Shown here: in pieces, positions 16,239-25,134 of the stretch
How the letters are laid out: each line of letters opens with the position of its first letter
Position numbering within the stretch: position 1 is the first letter of the stretch
Assembly: GCF_001704275.1 (NCBI RefSeq)
Contig: NZ_CP011533.1
Span: 2,480,001 to 2,544,000 of the forward strand
Direction of reading: 5' to 3'
DNA from: Streptomyces noursei ATCC 11455
Lineage (GTDB): Bacteria > Actinomycetota > Actinomycetes > Streptomycetales > Streptomycetaceae
Length of the DNA: 64,000 nucleotides
Translations under genes and position numbers: made by a program
Notes under the pieces: generated by a model
What the model saw: only the letters and a program-made list of their open reading frames with translations
What the model was told of the DNA's origin: nothing
Databases searched by the model: none

Positions 16239-17879
16239 ATGTCCGCACCAGCGCCGTCCCCGCTGGCCATCGTCGAAGTCGACCCCGCCCACACCCCCGA
16301 ACGACAGGGCGAGGTCCTCACCGACGCCGCGCTCGCCTTCGTCGCCGAGCTGCACCGGCGGTTCACCCCCCGCCGTGACGAGCTGCTCGCCCGCCGCGCC
16401 GAGCGCCGCGCCGAGATCGCCCGGACCAGCACGCTGGACTTCCTCCCCCAGACCGCGCAGATCCGCGCGGACGACAGCTGGAAGGTCGCCGAGGCGCCCG
16501 CCGCGCTCAACGACCGCCGGGTCGAGATCACCGGCCCCACCGACCGCAAGATGACCATCAACGCGCTCAACTCCGGCGCCAAGGTGTGGCTCGCCGACTT
16601 CGAGGACGCCTCCGCTCCCACCTGGGAGAACGTGGTGGGTGGCCAGCTCAACCTGATCGACGCCTACGAGCGCCGCATCGACTTCACCGACGCCCGCACC
16701 GGCAAGTCCTACGCCCTCAAGCCGGCCGAGGAGCTCGCAACCGTCGTGATGCGGCCGCGCGGCTGGCACCTGGAGGAGCGCCACCTGCAGTTCGAGGGCC
16801 GCCCGGTCCCCGGCGCGCTGGTCGACTTCGGCCTCTACTTCTTCCACAACGCCCGGCGTCTACTGGACCTCGGCAAGGGCCCGTACTTCTACCTGCCCAA
16901 GACCGAGTCCCACCTCGAAGCCCGCCTGTGGAACGAGATCTTCGTCTTCGCCCAGGACTACGTCGGCATCCCGCAGGGCACCATCCGCGCCACGGTCCTC
17001 ATCGAGACCATCACCGCCGCGTACGAGATGGAGGAGATCCTCTACGAGCTGCGCGACCACGCCTCGGGCCTGAACGCCGGTCGCTGGGACTACCTCTTCT
17101 CCATCGTCAAGAACTTCCGTGACGGCGGCGCCAAGTTCGTCCTCCCGGACCGCAACGCGGTGACGATGACCGCCCCGTTCATGCGCGCCTACACCGAACT
17201 CCTGGTCCGCACCTGCCACAAGCGCGGGGCGCACGCCATCGGCGGCATGGCGGCCTTCATCCCCAACCGCCGGGACCCCGAGGCCAACGAGAAGGCCCTG
17301 GCCAAGGTCAAGAACGACAAGGACCGGGAGGCCGGCGACGGCTTCGACGGCTCCTGGGTCGCCCACCCCGACCTGGTCCCGGTCGCCCGCGCCTGCTTCG
17401 ACGCGGTCCTCGGCGACAAGCCCAACCAGAAGGACCGCCTCCGCGAGGACGTCTCGGTGGCCGCCGCCGACCTCATCGCCGTCGACTCCCTCGACGCCAG
17501 ACCCACGTACCAGGGCCTGATCGACGCCGTCCAGGTCGGCACCCGCTACATCGAGGCGTGGCTGCGCGGCCTCGGCGCGGTCGCCATCTTCGGCCTCATG
17601 GAGGACGCCGCCACCGCCGAGATCTCCCGCTCCCAGATCTGGCAGTGGGTCGACGCCGGCGTCGTCTTCCAGGACGGCGAGCACGCCGGCACCACGGTCA
17701 CCGCCGACCTGGTCCGCACGATCGCCGCCGACGAACTCGCCGCCATCCGCGCCGAGGTGGGCGAGGAAGCCTTCACCTCCGGCAAGTGGCAGCAGGCCCA
17801 CGACCTCCTCCTGAAGGTCTCCCTGGACGCCGACTACGCCGACTTCCTGACCCTGCCGGCGTACGAGCTGCTGGGCTGA
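16239..17879 (+). CDS. aceB: Malate synthase A
   Basis: A 546-residue malate synthase. Characteristic segments are FLPQTAQIRADDSWKVAEAP, GPTDRKMTINALNSGAKVWL, ADFEDASAPTWENVVGGQLNL, FYLPKTESHLEARLWNEIFV, GTIRATVLIETITAAYEMEE and the family signature LRDHASGLNAGRWDYLFSIV. It condenses glyoxylate with acetyl-CoA to malate, giving the glyoxylate from ureides an exit into central metabolism. No isocitrate lyase is adjacent, which supports a ureide role as known for Streptomyces. GGAGTGACAGCTC precedes the ATG. Length is normal, and a strong terminator follows. Confidence 0.97.
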   Translation: MSAPAPSPLAIVEVDPAHTPERQGEVLTDAALAFVAELHRRFTPRRDELLARRAERRAEIARTSTLDFLPQTAQIRADDSWKVAEAPAALNDRRVEITGPTDRKMTINALNSGAKVWLADFEDASAPTWENVVGGQLNLIDAYERRIDFTDARTGKSYALKPAEELATVVMRPRGWHLEERHLQFEGRPVPGALVDFGLYFFHNARRLLDLGKGPYFYLPKTESHLEARLWNEIFVFAQDYVGIPQGTIRATVLIETITAAYEMEEILYELRDHASGLNAGRWDYLFSIVKNFRDGGAKFVLPDRNAVTMTAPFMRAYTELLVRTCHKRGAHAIGGMAAFIPNRRDPEANEKALAKVKNDKDREAGDGFDGSWVAHPDLVPVARACFDAVLGDKPNQKDRLREDVSVAAADLIAVDSLDARPTYQGLIDAVQVGTRYIEAWLRGLGAVAIFGLMEDAATAEISRSQIWQWVDAGVVFQDGEHAGTTVTADLVRTIAADELAAIRAEVGEEAFTSGKWQQAHDLLLKVSLDADYADFLTLPAYELLG

Positions 17880-17894
17880 GCCCCCACGGGAACC

Positions 17895-17932
17895 CCGAAG
17901 GGCCGGTACGGACCGCCGCACCGGCCCTTCGG
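17895..17932 (+). terminator. aceB terminator
   Basis: A 13-bp perfect stem (CCGAAGGGCCGGT with its complement) and a 12-base loop, beginning 15 bp after the aceB stop codon. Confidence 0.8.
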
Positions 17933-18050
17933 CGCGCCCCCGGTACCATCGCTGGCATGCCGCCGATACCCCTGCCGGAACCCGCTCCGAACTGCGGAAA
18001 AGGCGTACGGGAGGCGGCTTGGCCCACTAGGATGGACGGATCCTGCCAGA

Positions 18051-18132
18051 GCAGGCAGCAGGCAGCAGGCAGCAGGCAGCAGGCAGCAGGCAGCAGGCAG
18101 CAGGCAGCAGGCAGCAGGCAGCAGGCAGCAGG
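18051..18132 (+). repeat. Heptanucleotide tandem repeat, 11.7 copies of GCAGGCA
   Basis: Eleven perfect GCAGGCA units plus five bases run without interruption from 18051 to 18132. The repeat ends 19 bp before the GTG that begins the conserved part of the next gene. If an upstream ATG (17957 or 18032) is used, the repeat is translated as tandem SRQQAAG heptapeptides. Seven is not a multiple of three, so gain or loss of one unit changes the reading frame; if untranslated, it changes promoter or leader spacing. Confidence 0.97.
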
Positions 18133-18151
18133 GGCCGACGGCCGCAGGGCG

Positions 18152-19807
18152 GTGCTCTTCGCGGCACGTTCCGCGGTCGCGCTGCACCGGCTCCTGGACG
18201 TCCTGCCCGTCTTCTCCGGTGACGACCGCATCGATCGCCGCTTCTCGCTGATCCCCGGCTCCGAGTTCGATACCGATGCCCTCGCCGCCCTGGACTCCGT
18301 CGGGGCCCGCTGCGTCCCCTGGGAAGAGGCCGTGCGCACCCCGTACGACCTGACGCTCGCCGCGAGCCCCAAAGGCGAGCTCGACCGGCTCCGGGGACCG
18401 CTCGTCCTGCTGCCGCACGGAGCGGGCTTCGGCAAGGCGCTCCCCGAGGAGGGCACGGCGGACTCCGCGTCCGGTCTGGACCCCGCCTACCTGCTGCGCC
18501 GTGGCACCCCACTGGCCGCACTGCACGCCCTCGCCCACCGGAGCCAGGTCGCCGAGCTGGCCGTACGGTGTCCCGCGGCGGCCGAACGCGCCACCGTGGT
18601 CGGCGACCCGACCCTCGACCGGCTGCTCGCCTCACAGGGGCTGCGCGACAGGTACCGCACCGCGCTGGGCACCGGCGGCCGCCGGCTGGTCGCCCTCACC
18701 TCGACCTGGGGCCCGGAGTCCCTGCTCGCCCGGTACCCGGACCTGCCGACCCGGCTGAGCACGGAACTCCCGGCCGACTCCTACCAGTTGGCGCTCATCA
18801 TGCACCCGAACGACTACGGCCGGAGCGGAGCGCACGATCTCGCCGAGCGCCACGCCCCGGCCCTCGACACCGGACTCCTGACACCCCGACCGTACGAAGA
18901 GTGGGCGGCGGTGCTGGTCGCCGCGGACGCGGTGCTCACCGACCACGGCTCGACGGCCCTGTACGCGGCGGCCCTGGACCGTCCGCTGCTGACCGTCTGC
19001 GACGGCGGTGACGAGCTGATCCCCGGCAGCCCGATGGCCCGACTGCTCGATGCGGCACCGAAGTTGAGCGGCGCCGCGGAGGACACCGTCCAGGCCGCCG
19101 AGGCCATCGTCCGGGCCACCGAGGGACACCTGCCAGGATCCGTGCGCGCCCTGGCCGGGCCCGCCTTCGCCGAACAGGGACGCGCCCTGCCGCTGCTGCG
19201 CGCGGAGTTGTACGCGCGGCTCGGTCTGACACCGCCGGACACACCGGCCGAGCCCCGGCTGCTGCCGGTGCCCCGGGTTCCGGCGCGCGCCCCGGCCGTC
19301 CACGCGGTGTCCGCCTCCGTCGACGGCGACCGGGTGCGCGTCGAACGCCGTCCGCCGCACTACGGCGGACCGGCCGGGCACCTCGCCGCCGAGGAGGACG
19401 CGGCGAGCGTGCGGCACGCGCAGAGCGCGGCGGTGCTCTTCCGCCGCGCCGGCGGCGGGCCGGCCGACGGCGCACGGGCCGTGGCGGGCTGGACCGTGGA
19501 CGGCTGGATCACCTGGGCACTCGACCGGTACCCGGGCCGCCGCACCGCCGCCGTCGTGCTGTCCGCCTCCCGCTGCCTGCTGCGGCGGCGCGGCGGACCG
19601 CTGCTGTCGGCCCGGATCGGGGCGTGCACCGAGGCCGGACGGGTGTTCCGGCCCGATCCGGCGGCGGTGGTGTCCGCGGTGCACTGCTGGCTCACCGCGG
19701 CCCGCGCGCCGGCTCTGCCCGCGACCCTGGACTGCCGCATCGGCGACCGCAGTTATCCGGTCCGCCTCGCACCGGCCACGGGTGACGAGGCGGCTCACGC
19801 GTTCTGA
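18152..19807 (+). CDS. GT-B / TagF-like protein of unknown function behind a heptamer repeat
   Basis: 551 residues from the GTG at 18152; longer forms from ATGs at 18032 or 17957 would include the heptamer repeat. The core starts VLFAARSAVALHRLLDVLPV. Its segments LVLLPHGAGFGK, VVGDPTLDRLLA, HPNDYGRSGAHDLAERHAP and AVLTDHGSTALYAAALDRPL resemble CDP-glycerol glycerophosphotransferase and related GT-B enzymes: nucleotide-site loops, and a DHGST motif where TagF has its substrate loop. The last 180 residues show no motif I know. Streptomyces homologues are often labelled translation initiation factor 2 with little reason. I chose 18152 because homology begins there; SD support is weak at every candidate start. 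Confidence 0.7.
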   Translation: MLFAARSAVALHRLLDVLPVFSGDDRIDRRFSLIPGSEFDTDALAALDSVGARCVPWEEAVRTPYDLTLAASPKGELDRLRGPLVLLPHGAGFGKALPEEGTADSASGLDPAYLLRRGTPLAALHALAHRSQVAELAVRCPAAAERATVVGDPTLDRLLASQGLRDRYRTALGTGGRRLVALTSTWGPESLLARYPDLPTRLSTELPADSYQLALIMHPNDYGRSGAHDLAERHAPALDTGLLTPRPYEEWAAVLVAADAVLTDHGSTALYAAALDRPLLTVCDGGDELIPGSPMARLLDAAPKLSGAAEDTVQAAEAIVRATEGHLPGSVRALAGPAFAEQGRALPLLRAELYARLGLTPPDTPAEPRLLPVPRVPARAPAVHAVSASVDGDRVRVERRPPHYGGPAGHLAAEEDAASVRHAQSAAVLFRRAGGGPADGARAVAGWTVDGWITWALDRYPGRRTAAVVLSASRCLLRRRGGPLLSARIGACTEAGRVFRPDPAAVVSAVHCWLTAARAPALPATLDCRIGDRSYPVRLAPATGDEAAHAF

Positions 19808-19843
19808 GAGCGGTCTGGGAGCGGTCTGAGAGCGGTCTGAGAG
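19806..19843 (+). repeat. Short tandem repeat, 3.4 copies of GAGAGCGGTCT
   Basis: An 11-bp unit, GAGAGCGGTCT with one GGGAGCGGTCT variant, is repeated across the stop codon of the GT-B-like gene and the following few bases. Confidence 0.75.
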
Positions 19844-19859
19844 ATCCTTCAGAAGCGTC

Positions 19860-19897
19860 CTAGGGCCTGTCCGACCCTGACTCATCGGACAGGCCCT
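19860..19897. repeat. Palindromic extragenic element, copy 1 (CTAGGGCCTGTCCGA family)
   Basis: CTAGGGCCTGTCCGA is followed after a short loop by its inverted part CGGACAGGCCCT, giving a 12-bp hairpin. On the minus strand the last ten codons and the stop of the NB-ARC gene are read through this element, so it also ends that gene and can act as a bidirectional terminator. Further copies are at 22017 and 51796. Confidence 0.8.
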
Positions 19898-22007
19898 GGG
19901 GCCGGGAGCGGAGGGCCCGGGCCGCAGCCAGGCACTGTTCGGCGGCGTCCGGGTCCCCCTCCGCTCCGTACAGTTCGGCGAGCGCCTCCAGCACGCGCAC
20001 CTGCTCGGAGGTGGACCTGCGCCGCCGGGCCCCGTCGAGGGCGGCCTCGTACAGCCGGTGGGCCTCCGCGGGCCGACCCAGTCGCAGCAGCACCCGACCC
20101 AGCGCGAATCCGGTGCGTGCGGTCATGCGCTCGCGCTCCAGCTCCCGCGCCATCGCATGGGCGCGCCCCAAATCCTCGGCGGCCCGGTCGAGTTCGTCCA
20201 GGCCCGCGCTCGCCTGGCCGAGCAGATACGTCAGCAGCATCTCGCCGTAGGGGTTCTCGATCTGCTGGTGCAGGCGCAGGGAGTGTTCGTAGTCCGGTAC
20301 CGCGGCGGCCCAAGCGCCCTGTTCGGCCTGGAGCCGGCCGCGGAATTCGAGGGCGGAGGCATAGAGCTTGCGGTCCCGGTGGCCGCTGCCGAGCAGCGCT
20401 GCCGCGCTCACCGCGGCGTCCAACTCCCGTCCGGCCTCGGCGAACCGTTCGCTCTCCCACAGCGGCCGGGCGAGCTGGCAGCGCATCCGGATGGCCGCCG
20501 GCAGGTCCTCGGCGCGCAGGGCGGCGTCCCGCCCGATGCTGAAGGAGTCGATGTCGTCGGCGCTGCCGGGATGGTCGAGCTGATGCGTCCACAGCGGTTC
20601 GCACAGCGCCCAGGACTCGGCGTCGAGGCCGGCCTCGTAGGCGACGCGCACGCATGCGTGCAGCACCCGCCGCTCGGTGTGCAGCCAGCGCAGGGCCGCC
20701 GACTTGCCGCGGAAGTCGACGTCCGGGGTACCCGGCAGTGCCGATACCCGTGCGGCGAGGGTCATCCGCTTCCCGGCCCCCAGTTCGTCGGCGCGTTGTG
20801 CCTGGCGCAGGTGCCAGCGGATGTTCCGCCGCCGCCCGCCGGCCGTTTCGCCGCCCGCCGCGTCGGAGGCCGCGCGGCGGAGGGCATGGGCGCGCACGAG
20901 GGCGTGCATCCGCAGCCGGACGGCCGGGTCGTCGTCGGGGTCGTGGTCGTCGTCCAGATCCGGGACGAGGTCCAGCAGGCCGGCGTCCTCCAGTTCCTCC
21001 AGCGCCTCCTCGGCGACTTCCGCCCCCGCGCCCAGGAGGGCGACCGCGGCCTGCGGGCCGATCACCGGCCCGGGTTCGGCGGCAAGCAGACGGTAGAGCG
21101 TACGGGCCGGGGCGCCGAGGTCGTGGTACGTCGCGTTCCACACCGGCTCCGTCTCCGGCACCCCGTTCTCCTGAAGTTCGATGGTCAGGTCGGCGAGCAG
21201 CCGCGCCCAACCGCGCCGCCGGTGCCTGCGCACCCACCGGCCCGCGACGCGCAGTGCGGCGGGCAGGCCGGCACACAACCGGGCCAGTTCGGCGGCGGCT
21301 TCCCGGTCCGCGGCCGGTTCCGGATCGCCGGCGACGCGCAGCAGGAGTTGCACCGCGTGCTCTTCGGTGAGCGGACGCAGTGGCAGCTCGACCGCCACGC
21401 CCGGGTCGAGGTCGGCGGGTGTCCGCGGGCCGACGAGCACGACGGCGCTGCCGGCCGAGGCGGGCATCAGCAGTTCGGCCTCCCCCTCGAAGCGCCGCAC
21501 GTTGTCGAGGACGACGACGAGCCGTCGGTGCCGGGTTTCGTCCAGATAGTGCCGGTGGCGTGCGGAGAGCGGGCGCTCGACCTCGTCCTGGGGAACCCCG
21601 AGCGCCCGCAGCATCTGTCGCAGCACGTCGGCGATGTCCGTGGTCCCCTCGCGCCGCCCCTCGTCGAGGTCCGCGTAGAGCACGCCGTCCGGGCAGCTCT
21701 CCTGGAGTCGTCGGGCGAGCCGGAAGCCGAGGGTCGTCTTCCCCACACCCGTCAGTCCGCTGATGCTGATGATCAACGGACGCGCCGGGTCGGAGCCGCC
21801 CCCGAACCAGTCCTCGGTGGCCTGGAAGGCGCGCGCCTGTTCGCCCTCCCGGTTCTCGAAGTGCTGGATCTCCGGCGGTAACTGACAGGGGGCCCGTGGC
21901 GGCCGGCCCGACGGCTCGTGCACGTGCACCACCTCGATGTGTCCGGCCTGCACCAGGCTCCCCACCTGTGCGTCCCCCGCCACGCTGTTCCACGTCTCTT
22001 CGGCCAC
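19860..22007 (-). CDS. NB-ARC/TPR STAND ATPase
   Basis: A 715-residue signal-transduction ATPase, GTG start. Residues 1-30 (WNSVAGDAQVGSLVQAGHIEVVHVH) are the short beta-rich leader common in actinobacterial NB-ARC proteins. The NB-ARC domain has a P-loop GLTGVGKTTLGFRLA at 84-98, Walker B RLVVVLDNV at 162-170, and LPLRPLTEEHAVQLL further on. A winged-helix part follows, then tetratricopeptide-like helices over about residues 430-700 (YASALEFRGRLQAEQGAWAA, AEDLGRAHAMARELER, EQVRVLEALAELYGAEGDPD). There is no SARP DNA-binding domain and no recognisable effector domain. Role is unknown; such proteins act as regulators or in defence. A family repeat lies at each end. Confidence 0.85.
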   Translation of the reverse strand: MAEETWNSVAGDAQVGSLVQAGHIEVVHVHEPSGRPPRAPCQLPPEIQHFENREGEQARAFQATEDWFGGGSDPARPLIISISGLTGVGKTTLGFRLARRLQESCPDGVLYADLDEGRREGTTDIADVLRQMLRALGVPQDEVERPLSARHRHYLDETRHRRLVVVLDNVRRFEGEAELLMPASAGSAVVLVGPRTPADLDPGVAVELPLRPLTEEHAVQLLLRVAGDPEPAADREAAAELARLCAGLPAALRVAGRWVRRHRRRGWARLLADLTIELQENGVPETEPVWNATYHDLGAPARTLYRLLAAEPGPVIGPQAAVALLGAGAEVAEEALEELEDAGLLDLVPDLDDDHDPDDDPAVRLRMHALVRAHALRRAASDAAGGETAGGRRRNIRWHLRQAQRADELGAGKRMTLAARVSALPGTPDVDFRGKSAALRWLHTERRVLHACVRVAYEAGLDAESWALCEPLWTHQLDHPGSADDIDSFSIGRDAALRAEDLPAAIRMRCQLARPLWESERFAEAGRELDAAVSAAALLGSGHRDRKLYASALEFRGRLQAEQGAWAAAVPDYEHSLRLHQQIENPYGEMLLTYLLGQASAGLDELDRAAEDLGRAHAMARELERERMTARTGFALGRVLLRLGRPAEAHRLYEAALDGARRRRSTSEQVRVLEALAELYGAEGDPDAAEQCLAAARALRSRPQGLSDESGSDRP

Positions 22008-22016
22008 GGGCCAACT

Positions 22017-22046
22017 CTAGGGCCTGTCCGATGGGTCAGGGTCGGG
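22017..22046. repeat. Palindromic extragenic element, copy 2
   Basis: CTAGGGCCTGTCCGA (22017-22031) followed by TGGGTCAGGGTCGGG repeats the reverse complement of copy 1 with few changes, just outside the start of the NB-ARC gene. The closing arm is decayed here (GGTCC instead of GGACAGG), so it no longer forms the full hairpin. Confidence 0.75.
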
Positions 22047-22058
22047 TCCGCGGAGTTC

Positions 22059-23567
22059 TCACGTCACCGCCGCCCCCAATGCCACGAAGGTGCAGATCAG
22101 GAGGAAGAGGAGGGCGAGGAGGGGGGCGGCGAAGCGGAGGTAGGTGTCGTAGCCGACCTTGGCGAGGGAGACGCCGCCCATGATGACGGCGGTGGTGGGG
22201 ACCCAGAGGTTCATCCAGCCGCTGGCGGCCTGCCAGGCGGTGACGACGACCGGGCGGGTGACGCCGGCGAAGTCGGCGAGCGGGGCGAGGATCGGCATGG
22301 CGAGCGTGGCGTGCCCCGAGGTGGAGGGGATCAGGAAGGCCAGGGGGAGGTTGACGATGAAGACGATGACGCCGAAGAGCGCCGCGGGGGTGCCGGAGAC
22401 CACGCCCTCGATGGAGTGCAGCACGGTGTCGGTGACCCTGGCGTTGTTCATGATGACCGTGACACCGCGGGCGAGGACGATGACCAGGGCGGGCGAGATG
22501 AAGTCGGCGGCGCCCTGGACGAAGGTCGCGGACAGCCGCTGTTCACCCATCCTCGCCAGCAGGCCGACCAGTACCGCACCGACCAGGAACATCGCCGCCA
22601 ACTGCGGGAAGGACCAGTCGAGTTCCCAGGCGTAGGGGGGTGCGTCGGCGCGGCCGGTGAGGGCGCCGGACCACGGGATCACCGAGAAGATCATGAAGGC
22701 GAAGAGCAGGGCGACGGCGACCAGGACCGTCTTGTGGAGGGTGGTGAGCGGGGGCGGCTCGGGGACGTCCGGGGCGGTCTGGGCGTGCTCGCGGTCGCCG
22801 GGGAGGAAGCCGCAGAGCGAGCGGTCGGGGTCGGCGCGCACCCGGCGTGCGTAGCGGATGACGTAGGCGATGGTGGTGGCGGTCAGCACCAGCCACATCG
22901 CGACGCGGAGCCCGATGCCGTCGCCGAGGGAGATCTCGGCCGCCGAGGAGGCGACGCCGGTGGCGAACGGGTTGACGGTGGAGCACAGGACGCCGATGCC
23001 GGCGCCGAGGATGATCGCGCCGGTGGCCACCAGGCGGTCGAAGCCGAGCGCGAGCATCAGGGGGACGATCAGTCCGTAGAAGCCCAGGGTCTCCTCGGCG
23101 AAGCCCTCGACGGTGCCGAGGAGGGAGAAGACCGCCATGACGCCGGCGATGAGGAGCGCGCCGCGGTCGCGGAGCCGGTGGGCGAGGCGGCCGATGCCGC
23201 GGTCCAGGGCGCCGGTGGCGAAGACGACGGTGATGAAGGCGCCGATGGCGAGGACGAAGAGGAAGACCCCGGCGCTGCCGTACAACTCGCCGGTGAGGTC
23301 CGGGCCCACCAGGCCGGTGCGGGCGTCCTTGATGCCGTAGAGGCCGTTGACCGGGGAGAGGAAGAGGTCGCCGAGCCGCTCGGGGAAGGTCCGGCCGGAC
23401 GGGATGCGGTGGTAGGAGCCCTGGAGGGGGCGGCCGGCGGCGTTGCGGGCGTAGGTGCCGGAGGGCAGCACGAAGGCCAGCGCCCAGATGACGATCGTGA
23501 CGAGGACGAGGACGGTGAGGGCGCTGGGGAAGGTGAAGCGGCGCCGCTCCTGCGCCTTGGACGTCAC
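22059..23567 (-). CDS. YfcC-family membrane transporter
   Basis: A 502-residue polytopic protein with about twelve membrane segments, beginning VTSKAQERRRFTFPSALTVL then VLVTIVIWALAFVLPSGTYA, the YfcC/ArcD-like N-terminus. Later motifs are GTVEGFAEETLGFYGLIVPL, GAGIGVLCSTVNPFATGVAS, ARGVTVIMNNARVTDTVLHS and LIPSTSGHATLAMPILAPLA, with two re-entrant loops as in the IT superfamily. Relatives carry basic amino acids, peptides or carboxylates. The GTG overlaps the stop of the dipeptidase gene by 4 bp, so import of a peptide or amino acid linked to that enzyme is a fair inference. Confidence 0.88.
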   Translation of the reverse strand: MTSKAQERRRFTFPSALTVLVLVTIVIWALAFVLPSGTYARNAAGRPLQGSYHRIPSGRTFPERLGDLFLSPVNGLYGIKDARTGLVGPDLTGELYGSAGVFLFVLAIGAFITVVFATGALDRGIGRLAHRLRDRGALLIAGVMAVFSLLGTVEGFAEETLGFYGLIVPLMLALGFDRLVATGAIILGAGIGVLCSTVNPFATGVASSAAEISLGDGIGLRVAMWLVLTATTIAYVIRYARRVRADPDRSLCGFLPGDREHAQTAPDVPEPPPLTTLHKTVLVAVALLFAFMIFSVIPWSGALTGRADAPPYAWELDWSFPQLAAMFLVGAVLVGLLARMGEQRLSATFVQGAADFISPALVIVLARGVTVIMNNARVTDTVLHSIEGVVSGTPAALFGVIVFIVNLPLAFLIPSTSGHATLAMPILAPLADFAGVTRPVVVTAWQAASGWMNLWVPTTAVIMGGVSLAKVGYDTYLRFAAPLLALLFLLICTFVALGAAVT

Positions 23568-24949
23568 GCCGCGCCCCCGGGGCGGTGCGCGGCGGCATAC
23601 TCGGCGAAGAAGAGGGCTTCGGCGAGCAGCGCCCCGCGGAATTCGGAGCGCAGCATCCGTTCGTTGGGGGCGTGCATGCGGCAGAGGCTGTCCGCGGCGC
23701 CGAAGAGCAGGATCTCGGCCTGCGGCACCGCCGTGGCCAGGCCGTTGACCAGAGGGACCGATCCGCCGGCCGCCGCGTCGACGGGCTCGGCGCCCCAGGC
23801 GCGGCGCAGCGCGGTGCGAGCGGCGCGGTAGGCGGGGCCGTCGGTGCCGGCCTCGTAGCCGGGGCCGGTGTCGCCGGGGGTGACGGTGAGCGGGATGCCG
23901 AACGGGCGCAGCCGCCGCAGGTGGCGGACGAGGGCGTCCTGGGCCTCCTGGGGGTCCTGCCGGGGGTGGACGCGGAGGTTGAGCTTGGCGCGGGCGTGCG
24001 GGACGACGGCGGCGGCGCCGCGGTCCGCGGAGGGCGCGTCCAGGCCGACGACGGTGAGCGCGGGGCCGCTCCAGAGCCGCTCGCCGAGCCCGCCGGAACC
24101 GAGCAGCGGGGTGCCGTCGGGCACGCCGGCCAGTGCGCGGAAGTCGTCCTCCGCAAGGGCCGTGCCGTGCCACGGTTCGCGCCGCAGGCCCTCCACGGCG
24201 ACGTCGCCGTGCAGGTCGTGGAGGGTGGCCAGCGCCTTGACGAGGACGAGCAGGGCGTCCGGGGCGGCGCCGCCGTACTGGCCGCTGTGGACGGCGGAAT
24301 CGAGCGTGCGGACGTCCACGAAGACGTCGACGCTGCCGCGGAGGGCGGTGGTGAGGGTGGGGGTGCCGGGGCGGATGTTCCCGGTGTCGGCGATGATCAT
24401 CGCGTCGCAGGCGAACGCCGTGGGGTCGGTGGGCGGGTAGCCGTCGAAGGCGCTGCCGTACTCCTCCTGCCCCTCGAAGACGATCTTGATGCCGACCGGT
24501 GGCCGTCCGCGCCACGCCCGGAGGGCGCCGAGGTGGACCATCAGATTGACCTTGTCGTCGGCGATGCCGCGGGCGCGGATGCCGCCCTCGATGCGGGTGG
24601 GCTCGAACGGCGGGGAATCCCAGAGGTGTTCGTCGGCCGCCGGCTGGACGTCGTAGTGCGCGTAGAGGAGGACGGTGGGGGCGTCCGGGGTGGGCGGGGG
24701 GACGGTGGCGGTGACGACGGGGGCGGTGTAGGGGAGGTTCAGTTCGCCGATGTCGGTGACGCCTGCGCCCCTGAGCAGTTCGACGACGAGGTCGCGGGCC
24801 TGGAGGACGGGTTCGGGCGAGAAGCCGGGGAAGGCGATGGAGGGGATGGCGGCGAGCCGTTCGAGGTCGGCGCAGAGGTCGTCCATCAGGCCGTCGACGG
24901 TGGTTTCCAGCGCCGGGGCGGCCCCTGACGCGTGGGCTCCGTGGGGCAC
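23564..24949 (-). CDS. M20-family metallo-dipeptidase
   Basis: A 461-residue M20/CNDP-type peptidase. Catalytic and metal motifs are TVLLYAHYDVQPAADEHLWD (metal His and catalytic Asp), GIRARGIADDKVNLMVHLGA (bridging Asp), IKIVFEGQEEYGS (general-base and metal Glu), and CDAMIIADTGN (metal Asp). It ends with GAADSLCRMHAPNERM, carrying the last metal His. It should hydrolyse di- or tripeptides or N-acyl amino acids in the cytoplasm. GTG at 24949 is chosen for the AGAGGGGG site; longer frames reach 25084 but would run into the operator of the divergent TetR gene. Coupled to the YfcC transporter gene. Confidence 0.88.
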   Translation of the reverse strand: MPHGAHASGAAPALETTVDGLMDDLCADLERLAAIPSIAFPGFSPEPVLQARDLVVELLRGAGVTDIGELNLPYTAPVVTATVPPPTPDAPTVLLYAHYDVQPAADEHLWDSPPFEPTRIEGGIRARGIADDKVNLMVHLGALRAWRGRPPVGIKIVFEGQEEYGSAFDGYPPTDPTAFACDAMIIADTGNIRPGTPTLTTALRGSVDVFVDVRTLDSAVHSGQYGGAAPDALLVLVKALATLHDLHGDVAVEGLRREPWHGTALAEDDFRALAGVPDGTPLLGSGGLGERLWSGPALTVVGLDAPSADRGAAAVVPHARAKLNLRVHPRQDPQEAQDALVRHLRRLRPFGIPLTVTPGDTGPGYEAGTDGPAYRAARTALRRAWGAEPVDAAAGGSVPLVNGLATAVPQAEILLFGAADSLCRMHAPNERMLRSEFRGALLAEALFFAEYAAAHRPGGAA

Positions 24950-25104
24950 CGCGGGCCCCCTCTCTGCGGCGCCCGACTGCGCGAACGCACGCGTTGAATG
25001 CCTGTCACTTTCGTGCACAATGCAGCATATCGGGCATACCGCCGGCACCCGTGACCGTGACGTCGACGCCGCGTCAGCCGCCATGGCACCCGAGGGAATC
25101 GCAC

Positions 25105-25120
25105 TACTATGGGCGTAGTA
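25105..25120. promoter_or_regulatory. Probable TetR operator
   Basis: TACTA-N6-TAGTA (with overlapping ACTAC and GTAGT arms) lies 15 bp before the TetR start and in the divergent gap to the dipeptidase gene, the usual place for a TetR operator that controls both directions. Confidence 0.55.
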
Positions 25121-25134
25121 ACGGAGTTGTAAGG

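Noticed and set aside
19860..22046. NB-ARC gene with flanking repeats as a complete transposon
   Set aside because: There is no transposase and no target-site duplication can be proved. A third repeat copy elsewhere suggests a dispersed extragenic element, so mobility is left as a question.
22059..24515. An 818-residue frame joining the YfcC transporter with an Arg/Pro/His-rich N-terminus
   Set aside because: The first 316 residues are the shadow of the dipeptidase gene in another frame. The true transporter starts at the GTG at 23567, coupled to the dipeptidase stop.
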